The position numbers were made by a program, and so were the translations under genes. A DNA stretch of 64,000 nt, taken from positions 1 to 64,000 of the forward strand of contig NZ_CP059055.1 of the NCBI RefSeq assembly GCF_014058685.1. Reading direction: 5' to 3'. The notes under the pieces are model-generated. The model was not told where the DNA came from, searched no databases, and saw only the letters and a list, made by a program, of their open reading frames with translations. Below, in pieces: positions 53,499-61,193 of the stretch; position 1 is the first letter of the stretch; every line of letters starts with the position of its first letter. The DNA comes from Lactobacillus johnsonii. Its GTDB lineage: Bacteria; Bacillota; Bacilli; Lactobacillales; Lactobacillaceae.

Positions 53499-56331
53499 CG
53501 TTTTAAAAGAAGCAATTTTGAATGGTTTATACAATAAAGATAAAAATAATGGCAATGAATTCTTGAGTCCCCAGTTCGTAAGTAATGATACGGAGAACAA
53601 GATCTGGTTTACTTTGCGGCAAGAATTACTGTCAGCTACTTCTTTTACTTGGGCAGTTGCATTTATTTCTGAAAATATGCTTGTTCCATTTAAATTAGTG
53701 ATGTCGGAATTAGCTAAAAAAGGAATTAGCGGTACGTTAATTACAGGTACTTATCTTGGCTTTAATAGTCCGAAAGTTTTCAAGGAATTAATGAAAATAC
53801 CGAACCTGAAAGTTCGGCTAAGTGAAGAAGCTGGTTTTCACGCTAAGGGATATATTTTTAATTATGAAGATTATCAAACTATTTTAATTGGGAGCGCAAA
53901 TTTTACTAGATCAGCTTTATTGAAAAATTGCGAGTGGGGATTAAAAGTAACATCTCATGAAAATGGCCAATTAGTTCAAGAACTTAATAATCAAATTCAA
54001 ATTACATTGACTACTAGCATTCCGCTTACCAATTCCTGGATTAGAGAATACGAGAAAAATTGGCAGCCTGTCAAAAAGACTGCTATACATTTGGTAAGTG
54101 ATCGACAAAAAGATATTTTACCTAATAAGATGCAAAAAGCTGCTTTAAATAATTTAACTGCTCTAGTAAATGAGGATGCAAAAAGAGCCCTGGTCGTTTC
54201 TGCCACTGGGACTGGAAAAACATATTTGGGAGCATTTGCAGTTCGAGAATATCAACCTAAAAAGTTTCTTTATCTGGTACATCGAGAACAAATTGCTAAA
54301 AAATCTTTAGAGAGTTTTTATAAGGTAATTGGCGGAAGTCGTGAGGACTATGGTTTATTAACTGGAAATAAGCATGATTTTAATAAAAAGTATCTTTTTG
54401 GAACTATTCAAACTTTAAGTCAGGACAAAGTTTTAGCAGAATTAGATCCAAAAGAATTCGATTATATTTTAATTGATGAAGCTCACCGAGTAGCTGCTCC
54501 AACTTATCAAAAAATTTTAGAACACTTTACGCCTAAATTTTTACTAGGAATGACCGCTACGCCAGAAAGAATGGATAAGCAAAACATCTATGAAGTATTT
54601 GATTATCACTTAGCTTATGAAATTAGGCTAAAGGATGCCTTGAATGAGCAGATGTTAACACCGTTTCATTATGTGGGAGTAGAAGATTATACGGTAGGCG
54701 ATGAGATAATTACTGAAACTAGTAAATTAAAAGACTTAGTTGCTGAAAAACGAGTTGATTATGTCCTTAAGCAGCTTGATTACTATGGCTATTGCGGTAA
54801 AAAAGCTAAAGGCTTAGTATTTTGTAGTCGGCAAGAAGAAGCACGAAAGTTAGCAGAATTATTTACGCAAGCTGGACACCCAGCACAAGCTCTTACTAAT
54901 GAAGATAGTCAGAAGAAACGAGTAGAAGTAACTAAGAAGTTAGAAAATGGTGAATTAGAATATATATTTACCGTAGATCTATTTAACGAAGGAATCGATA
55001 TTCCGTCCCTAAACCAAATTGTGATGCTCCGAAATACCCAATCGAGTATTATTTTTATTCAACAACTAGGGCGTGGGCTGCGTAAATTTCCGGGAAAAGA
55101 CTATGTAACTGTAATTGATTTCCTGGGTAATTATAAGAATAATTATCTAATCCCAATTGCCTTAAATGGTGATAAGAGCCGTGACAAAGACCAAGTTGTT
55201 AGAGAAAGTAAATTACCGCAAGTTATCGATGTTTCAACAATTAACTTTACTGAGGTAGCTTCACAAAGGATTTTAGATTCACTTGAAAAAATAAAACTAG
55301 ATAGCATGCGGGAGCTGAAAAAGTCCTATGAAGATTTAAAGGCAAAACTGGGTCGCGCGCCTCTTTTATATGACTTCTATCAATATGGAACAACCGCTCC
55401 AACTGTTTTTGCCAAAAATCACCTTTTAGTCCACTATGGCGATTTTTTAAAGAAAATGGGAGAAAAAGTCGAGCTAACAGATTATCAAAGTTCTGTTTTA
55501 TCTTTTGTAACGAAGGAGTTGCTATTTGGTAAAAGACCGCATGAATTATTACTCTTAGAAAGTTGTTTAATTAAAGAAAAGGTAAGTGAAGCATCCTATC
55601 TGGAATTACTTAAAGGAAAAAATTGTTACGTAAATGATGCTGTACTAGAGTCAGTTGAGAAAGTTTTATCCTTAGAATTTTTTGACGTGAAACAAGGAAA
55701 AACAACGAAAAAAGAGCAGTATGGCAATGTTCCCTTAGTTGAAAAAATAGGAAAGAACTATTTATTCTCAAGTCAACTTTCACAGGCCTTAAGTGCTAAT
55801 CAGGAATTTAAAGACCTATTTAGCGATGTCATAAAAACAGGCTTGGCGCTTTCAAAAGAATATAATTCTGATCAACAATTTACTTTGTATAAGCAATACG
55901 ATCGTAAAGACGTTTGTCGCCTATTAAACTGGCCTAAGGATGTTTCAGCACCAATGTATGGTTATCGGGTTGGGGAAAAAGAAACGCCAATTTTTATCAC
56001 TTACCAAAAAGATTCAAAGAAGAAGAGAAATGCCCGCTATCATAATACTTTAGAAAATGGGCATAGTTTACGCTGGTATACCCGTACGCCGCGTCACATT
56101 GATTCAGATGAGGTAAAACGGCTGCTTAATACAAAAGATATGAAATTACACCTATTTGTTAAGCAAAGCGATGCAGCAGGAAAGGAATTTTATTACTTAG
56201 GTACTGCCGATATCCAAAAGGATTCTGTTAAAGAAGAAAAAATAGGTTTAAAGCAAAAGAGTACAGTTGGAATGAATCTGATTCTCAAGCATCCGTTAAA
56301 TCAAGCAATCTATGATTTGCTTTTCAGTTAA
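53491..56331 (+). CDS. PLD-nuclease/superfamily 2 helicase/DUF3427 protein
   Basis: About 946 aa. Order: phospholipase-D-like domain with FHAKGYIF (HxK) and NFTRSALLKN near residues 115-145, helicase domain 1 with ATGTGKTYLGAF near 240 and IDEAHR near 329, helicase domain 2 with QQLGRGLRKFPGKD near 525, then a C-terminal DUF3427. Predicted to act on DNA. Related proteins occur both as single chromosomal genes and near defence systems. I prefer the GTG at 53491, 6-7 nt after GGAAGTG; GTG 53482 is possible. Stands alone here, with no methylase or other defence gene. Confidence 0.85.
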   Translation: MDNVLKEAILNGLYNKDKNNGNEFLSPQFVSNDTENKIWFTLRQELLSATSFTWAVAFISENMLVPFKLVMSELAKKGISGTLITGTYLGFNSPKVFKELMKIPNLKVRLSEEAGFHAKGYIFNYEDYQTILIGSANFTRSALLKNCEWGLKVTSHENGQLVQELNNQIQITLTTSIPLTNSWIREYEKNWQPVKKTAIHLVSDRQKDILPNKMQKAALNNLTALVNEDAKRALVVSATGTGKTYLGAFAVREYQPKKFLYLVHREQIAKKSLESFYKVIGGSREDYGLLTGNKHDFNKKYLFGTIQTLSQDKVLAELDPKEFDYILIDEAHRVAAPTYQKILEHFTPKFLLGMTATPERMDKQNIYEVFDYHLAYEIRLKDALNEQMLTPFHYVGVEDYTVGDEIITETSKLKDLVAEKRVDYVLKQLDYYGYCGKKAKGLVFCSRQEEARKLAELFTQAGHPAQALTNEDSQKKRVEVTKKLENGELEYIFTVDLFNEGIDIPSLNQIVMLRNTQSSIIFIQQLGRGLRKFPGKDYVTVIDFLGNYKNNYLIPIALNGDKSRDKDQVVRESKLPQVIDVSTINFTEVASQRILDSLEKIKLDSMRELKKSYEDLKAKLGRAPLLYDFYQYGTTAPTVFAKNHLLVHYGDFLKKMGEKVELTDYQSSVLSFVTKELLFGKRPHELLLLESCLIKEKVSEASYLELLKGKNCYVNDAVLESVEKVLSLEFFDVKQGKTTKKEQYGNVPLVEKIGKNYLFSSQLSQALSANQEFKDLFSDVIKTGLALSKEYNSDQQFTLYKQYDRKDVCRLLNWPKDVSAPMYGYRVGEKETPIFITYQKDSKKKRNARYHNTLENGHSLRWYTRTPRHIDSDEVKRLLNTKDMKLHLFVKQSDAAGKEFYYLGTADIQKDSVKEEKIGLKQKSTVGMNLILKHPLNQAIYDLLFS

Positions 56332-56419
56332 GAATTAAGCATAGTTTAGGATAAATTATAGAAATTCATAATAATTATTTGGTAAATTTTAAGTTGCGAA
56401 AATGGAGGATGAGATAAGA

Positions 56420-57307
56420 GTGAAAATTAAACTAGTCTCCTTAATTGCTCTACTAGCGTTAGTTTTAACTGGATGCAGTTTTCAAAACAAACCTAATAGA
56501 GCTGATGCAGCACATAAATACTATGTTGAAAAAAGTGAAACGCCGAAAAACAATCTCAATGTAATTCCAACATTGTTTTTCCATGGTGGACTAAGTAATT
56601 ATCATGGAGAAGAGAATATGGTAAAAGCTGCTCAAGAAGCTGGAGTGACTAATTCTGTCATTAGGGCCGATGTAGATGCCAATGGAAAGGTTAAACTGAT
56701 TGGTACTATTCCAAATAACGCTGTTAATCCAATTGTAGAGGTAAACTATCGAAATAACGTTCAACTTGATTTTAAAGAAAATGGACGTTACGCCAGAAAT
56801 GTAGTTCAGACTTTACAAAATGAGTATGGAATTAAAAAGATAAATATGGTGGGACATTCCCTGGGAAATACTTCAATTATGTATTATCTATTGCAAGCTG
56901 CTCACAATCCAAATTTACCAAGGTTAAATAAGCAAGTTTCAATTGGTGGACATTTTGATGGACTTGATTTTAAGCAGTTGCCAATTGCTATTAGACAACC
57001 TCCTAATCTTCGAGTTGATAATGAAGGAAAGCCAAATAAAATGAATGCCACCTATCGTGAAATGACAAAATTACGAACTCTTTATCCAAACAAAGAAATA
57101 GACGTCTTAAACATTATTGGTAATATTGGTGGAAATTCGGATGGGATTGTAAAAAATGCTTCATCTCTTTCATTAGAATACTTAGTTGCTCCTATGGCTA
57201 AAAGCTATCGTGTAGTCACAATAACTGGCAAGAATGCGGAACATGGGCAATTAACTTATAATAAACAGGTAGAGAAACAAATTATTAATTTTTTATGGCT
57301 ACAATAG
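56420..57307 (+). CDS. DUF915 alpha/beta-hydrolase lipoprotein
   Basis: About 295 aa from the GTG at 56420 (start of VKIKLVSLIALLALVLTGC), with GGAGG upstream. It has a lipoprotein signal peptide whose lipobox LTGC predicts lipid anchoring at Cys19. The hydrolase part has PTLFFHGGLSNYHGE (oxyanion region), nucleophile elbow VGHSLGN near 143 and a C-terminal His in GKNAEHGQL. DUF915 proteins are surface hydrolases of unknown substrate in lactobacilli. Confidence 0.85.
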   Translation: MKIKLVSLIALLALVLTGCSFQNKPNRADAAHKYYVEKSETPKNNLNVIPTLFFHGGLSNYHGEENMVKAAQEAGVTNSVIRADVDANGKVKLIGTIPNNAVNPIVEVNYRNNVQLDFKENGRYARNVVQTLQNEYGIKKINMVGHSLGNTSIMYYLLQAAHNPNLPRLNKQVSIGGHFDGLDFKQLPIAIRQPPNLRVDNEGKPNKMNATYREMTKLRTLYPNKEIDVLNIIGNIGGNSDGIVKNASSLSLEYLVAPMAKSYRVVTITGKNAEHGQLTYNKQVEKQIINFLWLQ

Positions 57308-57332
57308 CAAAATAAAAGAAGATGTTTGAAAG

Positions 57333-57371
57333 GTAGTGATCCCGGAATTCGGACATGGATTTCGGGGTTTT
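57333..57371 (+). terminator. Hairpin after DUF915, also left inverted repeat
   Basis: CCCGGAAT ... ATTTCGGGG followed by TTTT (57341-57371). With GTAGTGA in front it matches the inverted sequence at 59533-59550 at 14 of 18 bases. Confidence 0.6.
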
Positions 57372-57374
57372 CCT

Positions 57375-57602
57375 ATGACCACATTATCTAAAGAAGATCA
57401 AATGAATCTCTTTAAAGAATGGAAATACTAATATAAAGGTACTAAGTATTTAATTAAAAATATGGGGTGAACTAAGATGAGTAAATTCAGGAATTTATTA
57501 GAGAAGACATTAGAAAAATTCCAGAATTGAAAGAACAATATGAGCAAGTGAATTTAAATTTGGATGCTTCAATTTTTGTTAGAGAAATGCGCGACTGCTA
57601 AT
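57375..57602 (+). pseudogene. Decayed toxin-antitoxin-like remnants
   Basis: An open run from ATG 57375 reads MTTLSKEDQMNLFKEWKY, stop, YKGTKYLIKNMG, stop, all in one frame, as if a gene acquired a nonsense codon. Directly after, ATG 57478 starts MSKFR and shifts frame into FIREDIRKIPELKEQYEQVN ... ASIFVREMRDC, then stop. The second part resembles the N-terminus of XRE-type antitoxins. Neither is intact. The type of the first protein is uncertain. Confidence 0.5.
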
Positions 57603-57655
57603 GTTTTTGGTTAAAAGAGATATTTTAATTAAAAACTTTTCAAATTTAGAGTACG

Positions 57656-57681
57656 AAAAAAGCCACTTAAGAAAAGTGACT
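57656..57681 (-). terminator. Terminator of the small toxin transcript
   Basis: On the minus strand AGTCACTT pairs with AAGTGGCT (complements of 57674-57681 and 57661-57668), then T6. Confidence 0.75.
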
Positions 57682-57705
57682 TCTGATTGTTTTGCTCACG
57701 AAGCA

Positions 57706-57807
57706 TTAACGCTTAATTTCGTGGATCAATCGAGTGACTGAATCAACGAGTCGTGAAGCTTGGTACAATATTAAACCAATAGCAATTAAAGTAAATGCGT
57801 CAAGCAA
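57706..57807 (-). CDS. Small hydrophobic type I toxin-like peptide
   Basis: 33 aa from a TTG at 57807, with AAGGA 10 nt upstream: a hydrophobic membrane segment (AFTLIAIGLILY) then a charged tail (RLVDSVTRLIHEIKR). This resembles holin-like type I toxins (TxpA/Hol_Tox style). It has its own terminator. On the plus strand a terminator (57884-57907) could end an antisense RNA that starts within the gene (TACAAT near 57762), as in type I systems. A TTGACA lies upstream of the toxin on the minus strand. Start codon and antisense RNA are inferred. Confidence 0.45.
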   Translation of the reverse strand: MLDAFTLIAIGLILYQASRLVDSVTRLIHEIKR

Positions 57808-57883
57808 GGCGTACAATTCCTTAAAGAGAACTTGATTAGGCTACGTTGCTAGCGCGCATATATTTGTCAAAAAACGTCTTGTG

Positions 57884-57907
57884 GGTGGTCGTTGAACCAC
57901 CTTTTTT
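57884..57907 (+). terminator. Plus-strand terminator opposite the toxin gene
   Basis: GGTGGT (57884-57889), loop, ACCACC (57896-57901), T6. No plus-strand gene precedes it, so it suggests a short RNA. Confidence 0.7.
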
Positions 57908-57997
57908 ATTGCAAAATTTTCAGGTTTCCCGTATCACAATATATTATATTAAAATAATAAAATTTATAATTTAACTAATAAATAATTAAAATTATTG

Positions 57998-58317
57998 TTG
58001 ACTTTTAATTTTTATCACTGTAATATTATGTTCAATAAAAAATAACAACAGCTTTGATAAGGAAAGTAAGTTTTACTGAAGTCCTACAGAGAGTTTCTGG
58101 TTGGTGCGAAGAAACAACGAAGGTTTAGCTGAAAATCACCTTTGAGCAGAAATTACGAATTGAGTAGTTTCAGGGCACGCCCTTTATAGCGTCGACGTAT
58201 CGCTCTTTTTGAGCCGCACGTGCAACGAGGCTGGAGCTATGCTCAGCGAACATAGGTGGTACAGCGCATAAGCGCCCTATTAGATCAAAATAATTGGTCT
58301 GGTAGGGCGCTTTTTTC
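57998..58317 (+). promoter_or_regulatory. T-box riboswitch with promoter
   Basis: Promoter TTGACT (57998-58003), 17 nt, TAATAT (58021-58026). The leader has stem I features (AGAGAG then GGTTGGTGCGAAG), the small GGGCACGCCC hairpin, the T-box core AGGTGGTACAGCGC (58254-58267) and a terminator GCGCCCTATTAGATCAA/TTGGTCTGGTAGGGCGC (58272-58288 and 58294-58310) with T6. In the specifier loop GAA is followed by TTG-A, so the codon may be UUG (Leu); this reading is tentative. T-boxes bind uncharged tRNA and allow read-through. A related decayed copy is at 46515-46760. Confidence 0.85.
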
Positions 58318-58362
58318 TTTAACAAGGCTATTAAGTATAGGAATAATTGGGAGAAAATTATT

Positions 58363-58687
58363 ATGAAAAAGTTTATCAAGAGGTGGAGTATACAGTACAA
58401 ATGCTTTTTCACCTGATAGATTTGGAAAGTGTATATTAAATAAAATGGACCTAGGAGAATTAAAAAATTTGGCCAAAATAATTTTTAAACCTGCAACTGT
58501 GAGATATTTAAAATCTCATGCATGGAAGAAAGCATCAGCAATGATGGTAAATGCAATTGTGCAGTATGCACCTAAGAAAGTTGCTAGTTTGGCTGTTAAA
58601 AAGTTTGCAAATCTTACACTGCCTGGAGTTGGTTGGGCATCAGTAGCATGGTGGGGGGCTCAATGTGGTTGGGATGAATTCCATTAA
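58363..58687 (+). pseudogene. Bacteriocin-like peptide gene, start disrupted
   Basis: A good RBS (GGGAGA) and ATG at 58363 read only MKKFIKRW... and stop after 17 codons. Another frame, open from 58367 to 58687, reads SLSRGG then VYSTNAFSPDRFGKC ... LPGVGWASVAWWGAQCGW. LSRGG resembles the double-glycine cleavage site of class II bacteriocin leaders, and two Cys are placed to form a disulfide. A one-base shift (plus perhaps lost leader codons) would join the start to the body. From internal ATG 58445 an 80-aa product remains possible. No family is certain. Confidence 0.5.
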
Positions 58688-58844
58688 AAAGTTTTTAAAA
58701 TGGATATTTGGATTATTACTAATTAATTTTGCAGGACTAATACTAATTACACTTTATTCGGCTTATTACAGCTTTGGTACTATGATTTTTGGAGTTCATA
58801 CCGAAGCCGCCATAAAGGATTTTTGGAATACTGAAATCTTATGA
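58674..58844 (+). CDS. Small membrane protein, possible immunity-type
   Basis: 56 aa: a basic N-terminus (MNSIKKFLKW), one or two membrane segments (IFGLLLINFAGLILITLYSA) and a short soluble tail. It overlaps the end of the preceding ORF by 14 bases and its stop overlaps the next ATG (ATGA), so it is translationally coupled. Size and position suit a bacteriocin immunity or accessory peptide. Family unknown. Confidence 0.55.
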   Translation: MNSIKKFLKWIFGLLLINFAGLILITLYSAYYSFGTMIFGVHTEAAIKDFWNTEIL

Positions 58845-59125
58845 AAATACGAGAAACTATTATGAAAAAAGGTATTGTTACAACTCTTTTTTATAAATAT
58901 GATGTAACAACAACTTTTGTGTTATTAGCCATATTAAATCTTGGGTCACCGTGGGGAAATATTTCTTTTCGTGTGGTTATGGTTCTAATGAACATTGTTG
59001 TTGGAGCTAGTATGGAATATTTAGTTAATAGGTTTTCTTCAACAAGACGCCCATTGTTTAAAGGGATGGTAGCTTTAATTTTACTTTTTATAAATATAAT
59101 TTGGATTTTAGTTACGGTCATCTAG
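58841..59125 (+). CDS. Small membrane protein, possible immunity-type
   Basis: 94 aa with three membrane segments (about 24-40, 44-62 and 72-92). Starts within the stop of the previous gene (ATGA), or at the ATG 58862 (MKKGIVTTLFYK). Third ORF of the run downstream of the T-box. I recognise no family; bacteriocin immunity proteins are often of this form. Confidence 0.55.
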   Translation: MKIRETIMKKGIVTTLFYKYDVTTTFVLLAILNLGSPWGNISFRVVMVLMNIVVGASMEYLVNRFSSTRRPLFKGMVALILLFINIIWILVTVI

Positions 59126-59142
59126 TCAAATGATGGTGAATT

Positions 59143-59364
59143 ATGAAAAAGCTACTACTAGTTTTTGAAATAGTATTAGGATTAATTCCTTTTCTTCCTA
59201 TACTTTTAGCTACTATTTTCAAAACGAATATCCATACTTCAATTATAAATGTGACAATGCAGTGGCCACTGTGGGTTAAGCTTCCGCTTTTACTCATTTG
59301 TATTTTGTTATATCTGTATTTTTGGCACACAATTTTTAAAGAAATTAAAAAGGTTCTACTATAA
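59143..59364 (+). CDS. Small membrane protein
   Basis: 73 aa with two membrane segments (about 4-24 and 45-65), beginning MKKLLLVFEIVLGLIPFLP. It lies 17 nt after the previous ORF, preceded by GGTGA. Last ORF of the T-box-linked run. Function unknown; it could be a second immunity-like protein. Confidence 0.55.
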   Translation: MKKLLLVFEIVLGLIPFLPILLATIFKTNIHTSIINVTMQWPLWVKLPLLLICILLYLYFWHTIFKEIKKVLL

Positions 59365-59381
59365 TTGAAAGATATATGTAA

Positions 59382-59487
59382 TTCTCTAAAGCGTAGCGCT
59401 TGGCTATTCCGAGACGACACGGAAGACGGCTTTAGCTGCCTGGAGCGTCGAGGATAGACTTGCCCGAAGCGGATGGGAGTTAGAGAG
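59382..59487. ncRNA. GC-rich structured element, possible RNA
   Basis: A stretch of about 105 bases much richer in GC than its surroundings, closed by TTCTCTAA/TTAGAGAG (59382-59389 and 59480-59487). Inner pairings include CTATTCC with GGATAG (59404-59410 and 59452-59457), CGAC with GTCG, and a GGC/GCC hairpin. No coding frame fits. It may be a structured RNA or a repeat; no promoter was found. Confidence 0.4.
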
Positions 59488-59532
59488 CAAAACAAAAAGC
59501 AGTTTTTGAAGTTAACCCCTGGAGTTGGACAT

Positions 59533-59550
59533 GAATTTGGGCGTCACTAC
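59533..59550. repeat. Right inverted repeat of the 57.3-59.5 kb segment
   Basis: Inverse of the sequence at 57333-57350 (14 of 18 bases). It also lies in a hairpin that could terminate the minus-strand gene at 59569-59802. Confidence 0.5.
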
Positions 59551-59568
59551 ATTGAAGCATCTTCTTTT

Positions 59569-59802
59569 TTAAATCTTATTATCATGATGCTTCTTTTTAT
59601 CAAAATTGTGAAGCCAGATACCCCATGCGGCTTGAAATTCGATAATTAGCACGCTAGTAGAGATGAGCACTAAGAGAATTAAGGCATAACTAGCTGTTTC
59701 ACCTAATTCAGAGGTATCAAAACCATATGTAAAGAGTTTACCGCCTCCATACATAATCAAAATTATCCAATAAATGTTTGCTAGCCACCACAATTTTCTC
59801 AT
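59569..59802 (-). CDS. Small membrane protein, possibly DUF3923-like
   Basis: 77 aa with two membrane segments (about 6-25 and 38-62) separated by a short polar loop (GFDTSELGET), ending in a basic tail (KKKHHDNK). It has a poor RBS. The layout recalls DUF3923, but I am not sure of the family. Confidence 0.55.
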   Translation of the reverse strand: MRKLWWLANIYWIILIMYGGGKLFTYGFDTSELGETASYALILLVLISTSVLIIEFQAAWGIWLHNFDKKKHHDNKI

Positions 59803-59933
59803 TTAGATACCGATTTCATTCACTATATATAGCTATTATAGCATTCTTATAGGTAATTAAAAGTTTACTGCAAAGCTCTTAGGAAAAAGATAAGTGTATA
59901 ATTAAGTAAAAAATAGAGAGGCAAGTGAACTAA

Positions 59934-60983
59934 ATGGGACAAGCGTGGGATAAATTTAAAGAAAATACAACTGTACATCGTCTTGTGACTCTGTGTTTAA
60001 TTATTCTCGTTTTATATGCAGCTCGCTCGATGATGAACACCATCTTGCTAACGTTTATTTTTACATATTTAATTGTGCATTTAATTCGGTTTACTCAAAA
60101 GAAAATTCCTAGCTTACCCGCGCAGGTAATTGTAGTTCTTGCTTATCTCTTAGTAATTGCGATTATTTACTTTGCGATTACGATCTATGTGCCAATTTTA
60201 ATTAAGCAAATTATAAAAATGAGTCATTCTCTGATCAAATTCTATCAATCAGATGATATGAACTGGGTATCACGCTACTTAAGTCATTACATTAGCAATA
60301 GTGAAATTACAACACAGGCAAAACATGGTGTAACTATTCTAGTTCATGCTTTAACTAATTTTGGAACATTAACTATAGCGTTCTTTATGTCGCTGATCAT
60401 GAGCTTTTTCTATACGATTGAGCTTAATTCAATGGCTGAATTCTCTCATACTTTTTTGCAGAGTCGTCACTTATCCTGGCTATTTGAAGATGTTGCATAT
60501 TTTGGCAATAAGTTTGTTAATACTTTTGGTGTTGTCTTAGAAGCGCAATTTTTTATTGCTTTATGTAATACTGCGATGACGATGATCTGTTTAATTATTA
60601 TGAGAATGCCGCAAATTATAGCTCTAGGATTGATGGTATTTATTCTTAGCTTAATCCCAGTTGCTGGAGTTATTATTTCTTTAATTCCCCTAAGTTTAGT
60701 TGCTTATTCAGTTGAGGGTCTGCGGTATGTAATCTATATCTTTATTGTGATTATGATTATTCATGCCATTGAGGCCTATATTTTGAATCCAAAGTTTATG
60801 TCAAGTAAAACTGAATTGCCAATCTTTTATACCTTTGTTGTTTTACTAGTCGGGGAACACTTTTTGGGAACCTGGGGCCTAATTGTTGGTGTCCCGATCT
60901 TTACCTTCTTACTAGATATCCTCGGGGTAAAATCAGTTAAAAAGAAAAAGCCACAAATTTTGAAAATTGAAGATAAAAAATAA
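59934..60983 (+). CDS. AI-2E family transporter
   Basis: 349 aa with about eight membrane segments in the family pattern: paired N-terminal helices, a large middle loop, and the C-terminal GLMVFILSLIPVAGVIISLIPL and GEHFLGTWGLIVGVPIF motifs. Members export small molecules, and one exports autoinducer-2. Others act as Na+/H+ antiporters, so the substrate is open. RBS GAGAGG. Ends with terminator AAGCAGC/GCTGCTT (60983-60989 and 60997-61003). Confidence 0.88.
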   Translation: MGQAWDKFKENTTVHRLVTLCLIILVLYAARSMMNTILLTFIFTYLIVHLIRFTQKKIPSLPAQVIVVLAYLLVIAIIYFAITIYVPILIKQIIKMSHSLIKFYQSDDMNWVSRYLSHYISNSEITTQAKHGVTILVHALTNFGTLTIAFFMSLIMSFFYTIELNSMAEFSHTFLQSRHLSWLFEDVAYFGNKFVNTFGVVLEAQFFIALCNTAMTMICLIIMRMPQIIALGLMVFILSLIPVAGVIISLIPLSLVAYSVEGLRYVIYIFIVIMIIHAIEAYILNPKFMSSKTELPIFYTFVVLLVGEHFLGTWGLIVGVPIFTFLLDILGVKSVKKKKPQILKIEDKK

Positions 60984-61193
60984 AGCAGCTGTAAAGGCTG
61001 CTTTTTGTGTATTGTAAATATGATTGTAGGATATATGAGATTATGAATGGAGTTTGGTTATTCACAATACACTATTAATTACGCAAATAATTGTCTTTTT
61101 TGTTTTTTTTATAAAAATCCCGAGTACTTATGATAGCGGTCTCATGTAACTTTTTGATAAACTGAAAATGAAAGAAAGATATGAGGCGACGTT

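Noticed and set aside
58170-58412. Minus-strand 80-aa frame across the T-box
   Set aside because: It is the reverse complement of conserved T-box elements and the terminator; no RBS and no protein-like pattern.
59118-59495. Minus-strand 125-aa frame
   Set aside because: It overlaps two better plus-strand features (small membrane ORF and the folded GC-rich element) and is low in protein-like character.
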